A DNA stretch of 64,000 nucleotides. Source: an uncultured Lachnospiraceae bacterium (GTDB lineage Bacteria; Bacillota; Clostridia; Lachnospirales; Lachnospiraceae). The number at the start of each line of letters is the position of its first letter. Positions within the stretch are counted from its first letter, which is position 1. Below the pieces are notes generated by a model. That model searched no databases and was not told where the DNA came from. It saw only the letters and a program-made list of their open reading frames with translations. Both the position numbers and the translations under genes were made by a program. Shown here one piece after another: positions 53,845 through 62,436 of this stretch. Location: positions 1 through 64,000 of the forward strand of contig CAMRSM010000006.1 in assembly GCA_947053345.1 (NCBI GenBank). The letters are read 5' to 3'.

Positions 53845-54257
53845 GTTCTGTTTTCTCCTTCCTTCTATGGTCTGCGGCGGGGTTCCCCGCATTTCCACGG
53901 ATGCGCGTATCAACGTCCCAAATATCCCCATATCCGGCAGGGGCACGAACCTCTTTCCGGAACTTTTTTGTCCATCCGACGGAAAACTGCCGGGAAAACT
54001 TCTCCGGCAGCCTGGAGCACCCTGCACACGGATACCGCCAAAACGCAAAAATCCCGCCAAAATATAGTCGAGCTTAGCATGCGCATTTTCCGGATTTTTA
54101 GCGCAAAGGATAAGAAAGAACATTTATTTTTTTCGCAAAAGGGAGTAAGATTTTGTCGTAGAAACATTTTTTCGCGTAAAAGGCTATCAAGCCCAAAAGG
54201 ATTTCCGCCGGAAACCTACATATCCAAGACTATTTCATTGTTCTATGGGAGGTTCGC
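53845..54257. other. Intergenic region between divergent spoVAF and MATE genes
   Basis: No credible gene. A CATGCTA on the minus strand near 54077-54083 fits a sigma-G -10 box, but I found no good -35 partner. About 53880-54060 is GC-rich with short repeats of the GGCAG/CTGCC kind. Confidence 0.35.
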
Positions 54258-55685
54258 ATGAGCAGCATATCCGCCAGTACAAAATCCGTATTTTCCCGTT
54301 TCTTCGGGATCGAACCGATGCTAAAAAAATCCGGGCCGCTCGGCACGCTGCCGTCCACGAAACAGGCATACCGCAGCTTTATTAAAATGGCGTGGCCCTC
54401 GGCACTTGAATCGCTCCTTGTCGGTCTGGTCGGCTCCATTGACACCATGATGGTCGGCACAATGGGGGAAAATGCGATCAATGCCGTCGGCATCACAAAC
54501 CAGCCAAAATTTATCCTGCTCGCGGTGATTTTTTCCCTCAACGTAGGCGTGGTTGCCGTCGTGGCAAGGCGCAAAGGGGCGGAGGACCAAAAAGGGGCCA
54601 ACCACACGATGCGCGTTGCCATCCTTCTTTCCGGGCTGCTCTCCCTCTTGACTTCGGCGCTGGGTTTTCTTTTTGCGGAACCCATCTTAAAATTTGCCGG
54701 TGCGGATCCGGTTTATCTGGGCGACGCAGTGACATATTTCCGTATCCTCTGCGTGAGCATTGTATTTACCGCACTGAACCTGACCATCAACGCAGCACAG
54801 CGCGGGTGCGGCAACACAAAGATTTCGATGCGCACCAATATTGTGGCAAATATCGTGAACGTCGTCTTCAATTATCTGCTGATCAACGGGATTTGGATCT
54901 TCCCAAAATGGGGCGTGGCAGGTGCCGCGGTGGCGACGGCACTGGGTGCGTTTTCTGCCTGCGCGATTTCTTTCGCAACCCTGCTTTCCAGAAACGGCTA
55001 TCTCTCCCTGATGCGCCGCGGATGTTGGAATATCTCCTCCTCGGTGCTCACACCGGTCTTAAAAGTCAGCAGCAGCGCGTTCGTCGAGCAGGTGTTCATG
55101 CGCATCGGCTTTTTTGCCTACGCAAAGATTGTCGCAGGGCTCGGCCCGACACCGTACGCAGTACACTTGATCTGTATGAATATATTGAACCTTTCCTTCT
55201 GCTTCGGCGACGGGCTCGGAATCGCCGCTTCTGCCCTTGTGGGGCAGAACCTCGGCTCACACCGTCCGGATCTCTCCATTGTTTACGGTAAGGTTGGCCA
55301 GCGGATCGCTTTTCTATGCTCCACCTTCCTCTTCCTGCTCTTTGTCGGCGGAAGGCACGGCCTGGTCTGGCTGTTTTCCAAGGAAGCGGAAAGCATCGCG
55401 CTCGGCGGGACGATCATGGTAATTATGGCGTTTTCCACCCACTTCCAGACTTCTCAGGTTGTCTTAAACGGCTGCCTGCGCGGAGCCGGGGATTCCGCTT
55501 TCGTCGCCGCAACCTCAATGGTAAGCATTGCCCTCATCCGCCCGGTTCTGACCTATGTACTCTGTTATCCGTTGGGACTGGGGCTTTCCGGGGCGTGGAT
55601 CTCTCTGATCGTTGACCAGGCATTCCGCTTTGTGGCAGGATTTTACCGGTTTTCCGGAGGAAAGTGGACGCGCATCCGGCTGTGA
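54258..55685 (+). CDS. MATE-family multidrug/metabolite exporter
   Basis: A 475-residue integral membrane protein with about twelve helices, exporting drugs or metabolites by cation exchange. The ATG at 54258 follows GGGAGG. MATE words are KMAWPSALESLLVGLVGSID, TMMVGTMGENAINAVGITNQ, ALNLTINAAQRGCGNTKISM, the matching second-half segment SSSAFVEQVFMRIGFFAYAK and VLNGCLRGAGDSAF. It is on the plus strand between spoVAC and spoVAF, both on the minus strand, exactly where spoVAD and spoVAE would normally be. Confidence 0.92.
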   Translation: MSSISASTKSVFSRFFGIEPMLKKSGPLGTLPSTKQAYRSFIKMAWPSALESLLVGLVGSIDTMMVGTMGENAINAVGITNQPKFILLAVIFSLNVGVVAVVARRKGAEDQKGANHTMRVAILLSGLLSLLTSALGFLFAEPILKFAGADPVYLGDAVTYFRILCVSIVFTALNLTINAAQRGCGNTKISMRTNIVANIVNVVFNYLLINGIWIFPKWGVAGAAVATALGAFSACAISFATLLSRNGYLSLMRRGCWNISSSVLTPVLKVSSSAFVEQVFMRIGFFAYAKIVAGLGPTPYAVHLICMNILNLSFCFGDGLGIAASALVGQNLGSHRPDLSIVYGKVGQRIAFLCSTFLFLLFVGGRHGLVWLFSKEAESIALGGTIMVIMAFSTHFQTSQVVLNGCLRGAGDSAFVAATSMVSIALIRPVLTYVLCYPLGLGLSGAWISLIVDQAFRFVAGFYRFSGGKWTRIRL

Positions 55686-55749
55686 AAGTGCCGGATGCAC
55701 GTTTCTATTCAACACGATTCCCGCGAAAGCCGCCTCGTATTCTTCTGTC

Positions 55750-56295
55750 TCACCAAGCACCAAGGCATTTCCCGATCCAGTAAATGAACCCGAATACCCA
55801 GCTGCTGATAATTCCGTATAGAATCACGGGACCCGCAATCGTAAATATTTTGCAGCCAACACCATATACCCAGCCTTCCTGCTTGAATTCGATTGCCGGG
55901 GCTGCGACAGAATTGGCAAAGCCGGTGATCGGCACGACCGTGCCCGCCCCGGCAAAGCAGGCAAGTCTCTGATACCAATTCAGCCCCGTCGTCAGCACCG
56001 AGAGAAAAATCAGGCTGAGCGTTGTGTAGGATGCTGCGACTTCCTTTTCCATCCCGAAGGACCCATACATCTGGAGCAGACCCTGTCCGAGTACACAGAT
56101 CAGGCCGCCGATCAGATATGCCTTGCATATATTTCCGAGCATGCTGCGCTTCGGCGTTATTTTTTTGACATATTGGTTATAAAGTTTTTCCCGTTCCTTC
56201 GGATCCTGCTCCCGCATGGTTTCCCCGGCGAGCGCCCTGTCTTCCGGCTTCATATTTTGTTGTATCTCTTTTACTTTTTGTTCCGGATCTGCCAT
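55750..56295 (-). CDS. spoVAC: Stage V sporulation protein AC
   Basis: A 181-residue membrane protein, part of the channel that moves calcium-dipicolinate into and out of spores. The ATG at 56295 (MADPEQKVKEIQQNM) has GGGAG about 13 bases upstream. After a longer-than-usual N-terminus, KKITPKRSMLGNICKAYLIG begins the conserved part. Four helices follow, including LTGLNWYQRLACFAGAGTVV and PITGFANSVAAPAIEFKQEG. B. subtilis SpoVAC is about 150 residues. The gene is 197 bases from spoVAB, the gap filled by a repeat copy, and no spoVAD follows. Confidence 0.92.
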   Translation of the reverse strand: MADPEQKVKEIQQNMKPEDRALAGETMREQDPKEREKLYNQYVKKITPKRSMLGNICKAYLIGGLICVLGQGLLQMYGSFGMEKEVAASYTTLSLIFLSVLTTGLNWYQRLACFAGAGTVVPITGFANSVAAPAIEFKQEGWVYGVGCKIFTIAGPVILYGIISSWVFGFIYWIGKCLGAW

Positions 56296-56332
56296 AAAAT
56301 GATACCATCTCCCTTCTATTATTAGTGTTCCG

Positions 56333-56410
56333 CATATCTGCCACCGGCTTTTCCCACGGGGGATTTTTGTCCGCATCCCTCCCAAAATCCCTTCAGGCAC
56401 TGTCCGGCGG
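56333..56410. repeat. Dispersed intergenic repeat, copy between spoVAB and spoVAC
   Basis: GTTCCGCATATCTGCC, then CCCACGGGGGATTTTTGTCCGCA, line up in order with GTTCCGCATCTGCC and CCACGCGGAAAGGGATTTCTGTCCGCA of the 5' repeat. The remaining gap to 56492 has no other recognisable feature. Confidence 0.55.
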
Positions 56411-56492
56411 CATGCCGGTCTTGGTTTTCCATACCACCTGCCACCGCCAGCCGCTCCAACGCAAAGTTCTTTATCCGCGCCGCGACATGCCG

Positions 56493-56927
56493 TCATCCGT
56501 TTAAAAATAAGTCGATAACCGCACCGCACAGCTTACCAAATGCAAAGGTGAGTACAAATGCTGTCAGGCCGCGGTTCAACTTGATACGCCTTGAAAAGAT
56601 TGGCACAACATTCAGGAGTTCCGCGAGCGCGATCGAGAGACACCCAACATAAACCCCGGCAAAAAAGCCGAACACAATTCTCCAGAGTGCCCCGGTGGCA
56701 GGCATGATAAGGGACGGCTCAAATAGAAACAATATATTTCCAACCGTTGCCCCAATGACCACCAAATCCTCGTACAGCAGCACCATGCGGGCACTTTTCG
56801 TGCGCGCCGCCATACGGCTGACTACCCCGATCATGGTGACGAACGCAAACATTCCCGCCGCCACCAACGCCCCGCTGAATATCCCGGCAATAAACAGAAA
56901 GGCTTGCGTACACCATTCCCTAAACAT
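56493..56927 (-). CDS. spoVAB: Stage V sporulation protein AB
   Basis: A 144-residue membrane protein of the spoVA operon, expressed in the forespore. The ATG at 56927 (MFREWCTQAFLFIAGIF) follows GGGAGGG. Four hydrophobic helices are visible, with SGALVAAGMFAFVTMIGVVS, LLYEDLVVIGATVGNILFLF and ALAELLNVVPIFSRRIKLNR. The start overlaps the spoVAA stop by 8 bases. Its exact role in dipicolinate transport is unclear. Confidence 0.9.
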   Translation of the reverse strand: MFREWCTQAFLFIAGIFSGALVAAGMFAFVTMIGVVSRMAARTKSARMVLLYEDLVVIGATVGNILFLFEPSLIMPATGALWRIVFGFFAGVYVGCLSIALAELLNVVPIFSRRIKLNRGLTAFVLTFAFGKLCGAVIDLFLNG

Positions 56928-57552
56928 CGATTGTCTTTCCCTCCCTTGATGCTTCCCGGATGATCGCATCATTAACTTCCTGTTCATAAATGCGCAGCTG
57001 CACCTGCAGCGGTGTCGGGTCGGAACTCATTTTCAAATGGGAAAAATGGTTAAAGAATATGATGATTCCGCTCGGCAGGCCGACACAGTACCCAATCTCC
57101 AACAACCCGGGACCATCCGCTTCATTCCCTGTGACAATGCGGTAAAGCTTCGCGAAAATATCACTTACACTGGCATCCTGATTGAATGTCATGATTGTGA
57201 AAGCGGATCCGATGGCCACGGCAAAACACACGAACACAATCTTTACGTATCCGAGCCATTTCTGCTTTTTTCCGGGCGGCTGGTATTCGATGATGAAATC
57301 CGTCTCCCCCGCATTTACGATAAGTGCATCCGGGTGCCGTTTCTGGATCAGTTCGATTACCTTCAGAACCGAAAAAATATATTTTTCCTTTGTCTGCTTG
57401 TCCGGCACGACAAACAAAACCTCCCTGCCAAGTTCATTGATCAGTTTCTTGTCCGGTCCTGTCATCGTAACCGCGTCCTCCAGATAAACTTTCGTGTTGG
57501 TAACGATCACATCCTGCTCCGCCTTGATATAGATCACGTGCTCCGCTGCCAT
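56920..57552 (-). CDS. spoVAA: Stage V sporulation protein AA
   Basis: A 210-residue protein of the spoVA operon. The ATG at 57552 (MAAEHVIYIKAEQDV) has AAGGG 10 bases upstream; a GTG at 57561 is the alternative. The N-terminal half is soluble (VYLEDAVTMTGPDKKLINEL). Two hydrophobic segments follow (YVKIVFVCFAVAIGSAFTIM and IGYCVGLPSGIIIFFNHF) and then a short C-terminal tail with the DPTPLQVQLRIYEQEVNDAI words typical of SpoVAA. Confidence 0.9.
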   Translation of the reverse strand: MAAEHVIYIKAEQDVIVTNTKVYLEDAVTMTGPDKKLINELGREVLFVVPDKQTKEKYIFSVLKVIELIQKRHPDALIVNAGETDFIIEYQPPGKKQKWLGYVKIVFVCFAVAIGSAFTIMTFNQDASVSDIFAKLYRIVTGNEADGPGLLEIGYCVGLPSGIIIFFNHFSHLKMSSDPTPLQVQLRIYEQEVNDAIIREASREGKTIDV

Positions 57553-57749
57553 GCATTCCACGTCCCTTCCATGCCTTTACAGGAAGGATATCCACCATTT
57601 TTTCCACATACCTTCTTCGGCAGTTCCACCCTCACAAAAGTCCCCTCCGGCATCTTGCTGCTTTTGTCCCGGAAAAAGAGCAGATAACAGCCGGTAATCA
57701 ACATAAATACAATGACAAAGATTCCTGTAAGCCATATTACTTTTTTCAT
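57534..57749 (-). CDS. Small single-pass membrane protein upstream of spoVAA
   Basis: A 71-residue candidate protein with one transmembrane helix (VIWLTGIFVIVFMLITGCYL) and a basic tail with two cysteines. The ATG at 57749 follows AGAGGTG. It overlaps the start of spoVAA by 19 bases, so it may be co-translated. I do not recognise it. The leader GGCAGAAAAGAGG resembles that of nearby flagellar genes. Confidence 0.5.
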   Translation of the reverse strand: MKKVIWLTGIFVIVFMLITGCYLLFFRDKSSKMPEGTFVRVELPKKVCGKNGGYPSCKGMEGTWNAWQRST

Positions 57750-57846
57750 TTTACACCTCTTTTCTGCCTGCCGCAGACTCGCCTGCGGTTCATCGTTTTT
57801 TATACTTTATCACATGGTTAGTTTTTTCGGAAAACCCGAAAATATG

Positions 57847-57942
57847 CATAAAAAAACTGTTGCAAAAGTTTCATCCCTGACAGCACCAACAAAGTACCGC
57901 GGCAGACCGCTCTTTCAGGAAATTTCATTTTGCAACAGTTTT
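57847..57942 (-). terminator. Large inverted repeat, terminator of the secreted-protein gene
   Basis: AAAACTGTTGCAAAA (57853-57867) pairs perfectly with 57928-57942, and the stem continues imperfectly for about 13 more bases. On the minus strand it is followed by seven T. The 60-base apical part is long for a terminator, so it may also be a small mobile element. Confidence 0.65.
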
Positions 57943-57963
57943 CTATGTTACCATTGTTTGTTA

Positions 57964-59709
57964 CTATTGTTTTACAACCGTGATCGTTATCTTATATACC
58001 GCGGCAGTAAAATTTGTTTTCGATGCCGTGATCTCGATGACATAAGTATTCGCGCCGGTCTCGTTGTAGGCAGGTGCCACAAACGTGACTCTTCCTCCTG
58101 CCACCGACAGGTTCGATGTCGTCGGCAGGGTCGTTGTATGTTTGATCACCGCATCTGTGACCGAATCCTTCCCCTGTGAAACTCCGAAATTTAACTCGGC
58201 ATTGCTTCCGGCTACCACGAGCAGCGCCCCACCGGCACCAAGCCCCTGGCCAGCCATGTCAATCTCAAGCGGTGGCAGCCATGCGGTGGAGACGGAATTT
58301 GCCGACGGAAGCCTTGCCGGTATCTCCACACCTTCCTTTGTCTTGGAAGCTTTCATACCGGACTCACGGATCAATATCCCCTTTGCATCCCCCTTCGGTG
58401 CTGCCACGGTCGGTTTCTTCGCATCCGGCTTTACCGTCTTCCACGATTTCCCGTCATCGGCGGAATAGTCAAAGTTCCCGCCCACCGCTGTCATCTCGAT
58501 CCCTTTTTCGACATTCCGGTAAGTCAGGTAGATCGTGGCCGGCACAGAGCCGAGAATCTTGTCTTCGTTCTGAACCTTTGTCACCTTTGTCGCCGCCGGG
58601 ATATCCACAAAGATCGGCTGGGATGCTGCCTTAGTCACAACATTGTTCTTTGTCACTGCCGCCGTACGCGCGATAATCGAAAAACCCTTCACCTCAAGTG
58701 CCGCCTTTTTGTCTTCGGCTGTCAAAACACCGCCGATATACGGCACAAACTTGTCAAGAATCTCGGTTGGGGTCAGTTTTGCCGCCGAATCAACGGATGC
58801 CCAATTCCCTTCCTTACCCTGGGCAAAGACCTTGAATTCAACCCCTTTTGGAATGCTGACAATCCCCTTGACATAATCAATCGTCACCTTCGGCGCTTTT
58901 GCCGCCGCCGGAATTTTTATCTTTGCTTCCACGCCGGCAGGTGTCGTCGCCGTCGCTCTCTCGCGGACAAGCAATGTCGTCCCGGCGATTGCCGATGTCG
59001 TGCCGTTGTAGTTTTTCAGACTGTTCCATTTTGAGCCGTAAAGTGTCTTGTATTCATATTTGTCAAGCTGTACCGGGGTTAAGACTGTGTCCTTCTTATC
59101 AATTTTTGCCGTAAATACTCCGCCGGCATACTTGATGCTCGGCTTTTTCGGCTGTGGGTTGATCTGGAGCTGCGTCGTGTTTGCAGGGTTCGAGTCCCCG
59201 TAAATCCGGATGTTCTGCTCGCTTGTAGCTTTTAGGAAGGACAGGTCAACCCGGATACCTTTCTGCACGGATGACTTTGTAAGCTCTACCAGATCGTACA
59301 CATATTGGTTTCCCACGGAAGTGGAAGTAACCTTTCCTGTTTTGTCCTTCTTTACCTTCAAAACTTCAAGCACGATATATTTATCTTTCGCCCCCACTGC
59401 CAGCCACGCGGAATAATCCGCATAGTCCATGAGGACGATCGGGTTTCCTGCGGAAACACTTGGATATGGGCTCGGTGTGGGGGTCGTTGTGCCTGCCTGC
59501 GGCGCACTCCCTGCCTCCGCCTGTACAATATCCAAATCCGCCGATGACATTCCCGGTGCCGCACACGGCTGCGGGATGACCATCCCCTCCATACCGGCAT
59601 CCTGTGCCACGGCGTTTTCCGCCGCCATAGCGGAAAACGCTGCGGCACCTCCCGCGCATACAGCCCAAAAAATAAAAAACGATGTTATAACCTTTTGGTA
59701 AACTTTCAT
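57964..59709 (-). CDS. Large secreted protein of unknown function in the flagellar region
   Basis: A 581-residue exported protein. The signal peptide is in KVITSFFIFWAVCAGGAAAF, cleaved near AENAVAQ. A Pro/Ser/Thr linker (GTTTPTPSPYPSVSAG, about 72-87) leads to several beta-rich, Lys/Thr-rich regions that look like Ig-type repeats; segments such as GVEAKIKIPAAAKAPKVTID and SQPIFVDIPAATKVTKVQ recur. The C-terminal 90 residues (AELNFGVSQGKDSVTDAVIK onward) resemble a cadherin-like end. There is no sorting motif or anchor. It starts with the same leader as fliD and fliW, so it may be co-regulated with flagella. No family recognised. Confidence 0.7.
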   Translation of the reverse strand: MKVYQKVITSFFIFWAVCAGGAAAFSAMAAENAVAQDAGMEGMVIPQPCAAPGMSSADLDIVQAEAGSAPQAGTTTPTPSPYPSVSAGNPIVLMDYADYSAWLAVGAKDKYIVLEVLKVKKDKTGKVTSTSVGNQYVYDLVELTKSSVQKGIRVDLSFLKATSEQNIRIYGDSNPANTTQLQINPQPKKPSIKYAGGVFTAKIDKKDTVLTPVQLDKYEYKTLYGSKWNSLKNYNGTTSAIAGTTLLVRERATATTPAGVEAKIKIPAAAKAPKVTIDYVKGIVSIPKGVEFKVFAQGKEGNWASVDSAAKLTPTEILDKFVPYIGGVLTAEDKKAALEVKGFSIIARTAAVTKNNVVTKAASQPIFVDIPAATKVTKVQNEDKILGSVPATIYLTYRNVEKGIEMTAVGGNFDYSADDGKSWKTVKPDAKKPTVAAPKGDAKGILIRESGMKASKTKEGVEIPARLPSANSVSTAWLPPLEIDMAGQGLGAGGALLVVAGSNAELNFGVSQGKDSVTDAVIKHTTTLPTTSNLSVAGGRVTFVAPAYNETGANTYVIEITASKTNFTAAVYKITITVVKQ

Positions 59710-59731
59710 TTTTTCCTCTCATTCTGCCTGA
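59691..59731 (-). promoter_or_regulatory. Shared leader motif at the secreted-protein start
   Basis: The minus strand reads GGCAGAATGAGAGGAAAAA directly before the ATG at 59709. The same words precede fliD and, with one change, fliW. Confidence 0.6.
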
Positions 59732-59773
59732 AATCAGCATATAAAACCTGCGGATCGCTCCTTGCTTTCCATA

Positions 59774-60265
59774 TCAGCTCTTCTTATCCATAAAATAGGC
59801 ATCCGCCTTCCCACCGGAAGACATTGCTTTATAGTAGTTGGATACGGTTCGGTTGCTGACATTGAAATTCTTGATCTGCTGTCTTCTGTTATTGAAATAC
59901 ACTTCCAGTTTGACTTTATTTTTTTGTTCCACTGCCTGGATGCGCATCGCTTTCTGTGTAACTTCCCCGATCAGGTGCTGCATATCCTCCACCTGTGCGC
60001 GGTAACGCCCCTTGTTCGCGATCACCTCGTCTTTAATCCGAGCAAAGATCTGCTCAAACCCCTGGTCATACTGGGAAATTTTCTCAATCAGCCCCCCCTT
60101 CCGCTCCAAGGTTCCGTCAAACGCTTCCTCCGAAAACGGATCAGTATCAAGAATCGCTTCCTGCTCCCTCGTTTCTTTATAGATTTCCGTCAGAACCTCA
60201 TCCTTGCATACAAGGCATTTCCGCAGCATCTCAAGCTGCGTCAAAACCGGATCTCCTGCTTCCAT
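59774..60265 (-). CDS. FliT/FlgN-like flagellar export chaperone
   Basis: A 163-residue, all-helical cytoplasmic protein. It starts MEAGDPVLTQLEMLRKCL after AAGGGAGGG. Segments such as LERKGGLIEKISQYDQGFEQ and QRRQQIKNFNVSN-like sequence near the end (VYFNNRRQQIKNFNVSNR) recall flagellar chaperones that hold hook-junction or cap proteins. The position right after fliS fits FliT, the chaperone of FliD. Sequence alone does not settle the family. A terminator after fliS suggests it may have separate expression. Confidence 0.6.
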   Translation of the reverse strand: MEAGDPVLTQLEMLRKCLVCKDEVLTEIYKETREQEAILDTDPFSEEAFDGTLERKGGLIEKISQYDQGFEQIFARIKDEVIANKGRYRAQVEDMQHLIGEVTQKAMRIQAVEQKNKVKLEVYFNNRRQQIKNFNVSNRTVSNYYKAMSSGGKADAYFMDKKS

Positions 60266-60365
60266 TATCTTGCCCTCCCTTCCTTTATGGTATCAAACCT
60301 TTCTCCTGCCCGCACATATCTTGCACAACAATCACAGGCACAAATCTTCGGGTTGATTATAGCAG

Positions 60366-60392
60366 AAAAAGGCCTTTGTTAAAAGCCTTTTT
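60366..60392 (-). terminator. Terminator after fliS
   Basis: AAAAAGGC and GCCTTTTT pair, with the T-run on the minus strand, just after the fliS stop. Confidence 0.7.
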
Positions 60393-60409
60393 CTGTTTTT
60401 ACTATTTTA

Positions 60410-60796
60410 TTATTTTACATACATTTTATTGGCACGCATAACCTCTTTCCAAGTGTCGCGCATATCGCGGATATAGTTCAGGGCATCCTCGACAATATCC
60501 TTGTCCTTCTTGATATTCGCTTCCACCAGTCTTCGGTATATGTAATCATAGATGAGCTCGAAATCCTTTGCAACCGGATATTTGAAATCCAAAGTCCCCC
60601 GGAACTCCATGATAATCTTCTGTGCTTTTAAAAGGTTCTCATTTGCCTTGCTGATATCGTGGTCCTCAATCGCGTAGATTGCCTTATTGCAAAACTTGAT
60701 GGCTCCTTCATACAGCATCAGTGTCAATTCCGCAGGTGAAGCAGTGTTCACCTTAATCCCCTGATAAGCTGCCGCAACGTTTGTATTTGGTGTCAT
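60410..60796 (-). CDS. fliS: Flagellar export chaperone FliS
   Basis: A 128-residue chaperone that binds the end of flagellin in the cytoplasm and prevents early polymerisation. The ATG at 60796 follows AAGGAGG. The sequence NVAAAYQGIKVNTASPAELT, LMLYEGAIKFCNKAIYAIED and FELIYDYIYRRLVEANIKKD is typical and of normal length. It is 42 bases downstream of fliD. Confidence 0.95.
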   Translation of the reverse strand: MTPNTNVAAAYQGIKVNTASPAELTLMLYEGAIKFCNKAIYAIEDHDISKANENLLKAQKIIMEFRGTLDFKYPVAKDFELIYDYIYRRLVEANIKKDKDIVEDALNYIRDMRDTWKEVMRANKMYVK

Positions 60797-60838
60797 AACA
60801 TAACCTCCTTGTCCTTGTTATCACTGCATCCGACCAAA

Positions 60839-62392
60839 TCACATGGAACCACCAAACAAAGAAGTTATGGAACCCGACTGTGAATTCAGCTTGGAAAGAG
60901 CTTTCTCCATCGCGGTGAACTGCTTGTAGTAGCGGTCTTCCATCGCGGAGAGCTTATCTTCCATCGTGGTTAACTCTTTCTTGTATTTGGTAAGGTCTGT
61001 CTTCATCTTCTTGTCTTCATAGACCGTGAGCGCACTGCTGTTCGTCGTGGACTTCATCTTATCCCCGAAAGTTGTGTACAGCTTGCTGGCCAGATCGGTG
61101 ATGATCGTCATGACCATATCCGGATCTTCCTCGATCGCCGCCATAAGCTTATCTTCCTTGCCGGCCATCGTATCGTCTTCGGCATCCCCGCTGATATGGA
61201 GCTTGCCCTTTTCCTTATAGTCCGTCGTCGTGATCCCGAGGGAGGAAAGGGAATACTTCTGGCCGTTATAGTCCACCGTGCCCGCCATCGTCATCTTCAT
61301 GGCGCTCATCAGGGAATTCACCGTGCTGTCACGGCGGAGCAGGGAATCCTTGATCTTCTTTTCCCACTTCTCGATATCCTCATCGTTCATCGCCTCACGC
61401 TGCTCGCTCGTGAGCGGCTCATAACCGTAAGACGAATCTGCATAATAAGAATCGTTCAATTCTTTTAAAAGATCGTTGTAATCTTTGATAAAGGACTTTA
61501 CCATATCATAAACTGCCTGATTGTCCTTTGTCACATTGATCGCGATATACTCATTGGCTGTCCCCTTGGTCACCGCATTCAGCTCCAAGGTCAGGCCGTT
61601 CGCGACAACGGTATTGTCATTGCTCGTCAGCATCGCCCCGTCTAACTCAACGACACTGTCGCTCGCCGCCTTCAACGAAAAACCGCTGACTTCTTTGCCG
61701 TCATTGTAGGTCACCGTGCCGTCATCGTTCTTCTTGTAGGTCACTTCGCCGAGACCAAGCTTTTGGAGCGCGTCACCCGATGTGGCAGTGAGGCTGAACG
61801 CATAGTCCGCACCGCTGTCCTCCGCCGTCAGGAAGAAACGCTTCTGCGCCGTGTCATAATTTGCATTCAGACCCGCATCCTTGCACGCCGTAAGAAAATC
61901 ATTCACGGTTGTCTCGTCGGTCACGTCGAGGCTGATGTTCTTGCTGCCGGACCCGATCTTGATCGTTGTACCTTTCCCGACACCAAGCTGCGACAACTTC
62001 GTGGAGCCGGAAACCGCCACCGTCTCACCCGCGTCGTTCTTCACCGACCCAAGCTTGCTTCCCGTCACAACCTGCGAACTCGCCAGACGGTCCACACGCA
62101 CCTGATGCGTGCCGATCACCGCGTCACCATTTGCCGTCGCCTTCACTTTCGTCTCGTCCGCCGAGGAAACCTTCTTTGTCTGGAAGCTTCCCTGCAGCCT
62201 CGTCTTGGAGAGCGAGCCGGTATAAAAGTCGTAAAGCTTTTTGTTCAATGCCTGCCACTTTTCCGTCTTCCACTCATGTTTCGTGATCTTATTTTCAATT
62301 TTGGTCTTTTTCTGGCTCTGTGCCGCCATCAATTCCTTGATGATGCTTTCGGTATCAAGACCGGATACCATACCTGACATTCTAATTGGCAT
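60839..62392 (-). CDS. fliD: Flagellar filament cap protein FliD
   Basis: A 517-residue exported protein forming the cap under which flagellin is added. The N-terminal conserved part is MPIRMSGMVSGLDTESIIKE, LMAAQSQKKTKIENKITKHE and WQALNKKLYDFYTGSLS. The central variable domains are Thr/Lys-rich. The C-terminal FliD_C part has MVKSFIKDYNDLLKELNDSY, YSLSSLGITTTDY and a coiled-coil end (LTTMEDKLSAMEDRYYKQFT). There is no signal peptide, as expected for export through the flagellar apparatus. The ATG at 62392 follows GAGGGAATT in the shared leader motif. Confidence 0.95.
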   Translation of the reverse strand: MPIRMSGMVSGLDTESIIKELMAAQSQKKTKIENKITKHEWKTEKWQALNKKLYDFYTGSLSKTRLQGSFQTKKVSSADETKVKATANGDAVIGTHQVRVDRLASSQVVTGSKLGSVKNDAGETVAVSGSTKLSQLGVGKGTTIKIGSGSKNISLDVTDETTVNDFLTACKDAGLNANYDTAQKRFFLTAEDSGADYAFSLTATSGDALQKLGLGEVTYKKNDDGTVTYNDGKEVSGFSLKAASDSVVELDGAMLTSNDNTVVANGLTLELNAVTKGTANEYIAINVTKDNQAVYDMVKSFIKDYNDLLKELNDSYYADSSYGYEPLTSEQREAMNDEDIEKWEKKIKDSLLRRDSTVNSLMSAMKMTMAGTVDYNGQKYSLSSLGITTTDYKEKGKLHISGDAEDDTMAGKEDKLMAAIEEDPDMVMTIITDLASKLYTTFGDKMKSTTNSSALTVYEDKKMKTDLTKYKKELTTMEDKLSAMEDRYYKQFTAMEKALSKLNSQSGSITSLFGGSM

Positions 62393-62425
62393 AATTCCCT
62401 CTCATTCTGCCGCTTCACGCGGCCT
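62390..62425 (-). promoter_or_regulatory. Shared leader motif and hairpin at the fliD start
   Basis: The minus strand reads GGCAGAATGAGAGGGAATT just before the ATG. The hairpin GCCGC-GTGAA-GCGGC sits immediately upstream of AGAATG. Confidence 0.6.
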
Positions 62426-62436
62426 CCCCTGCGGTC

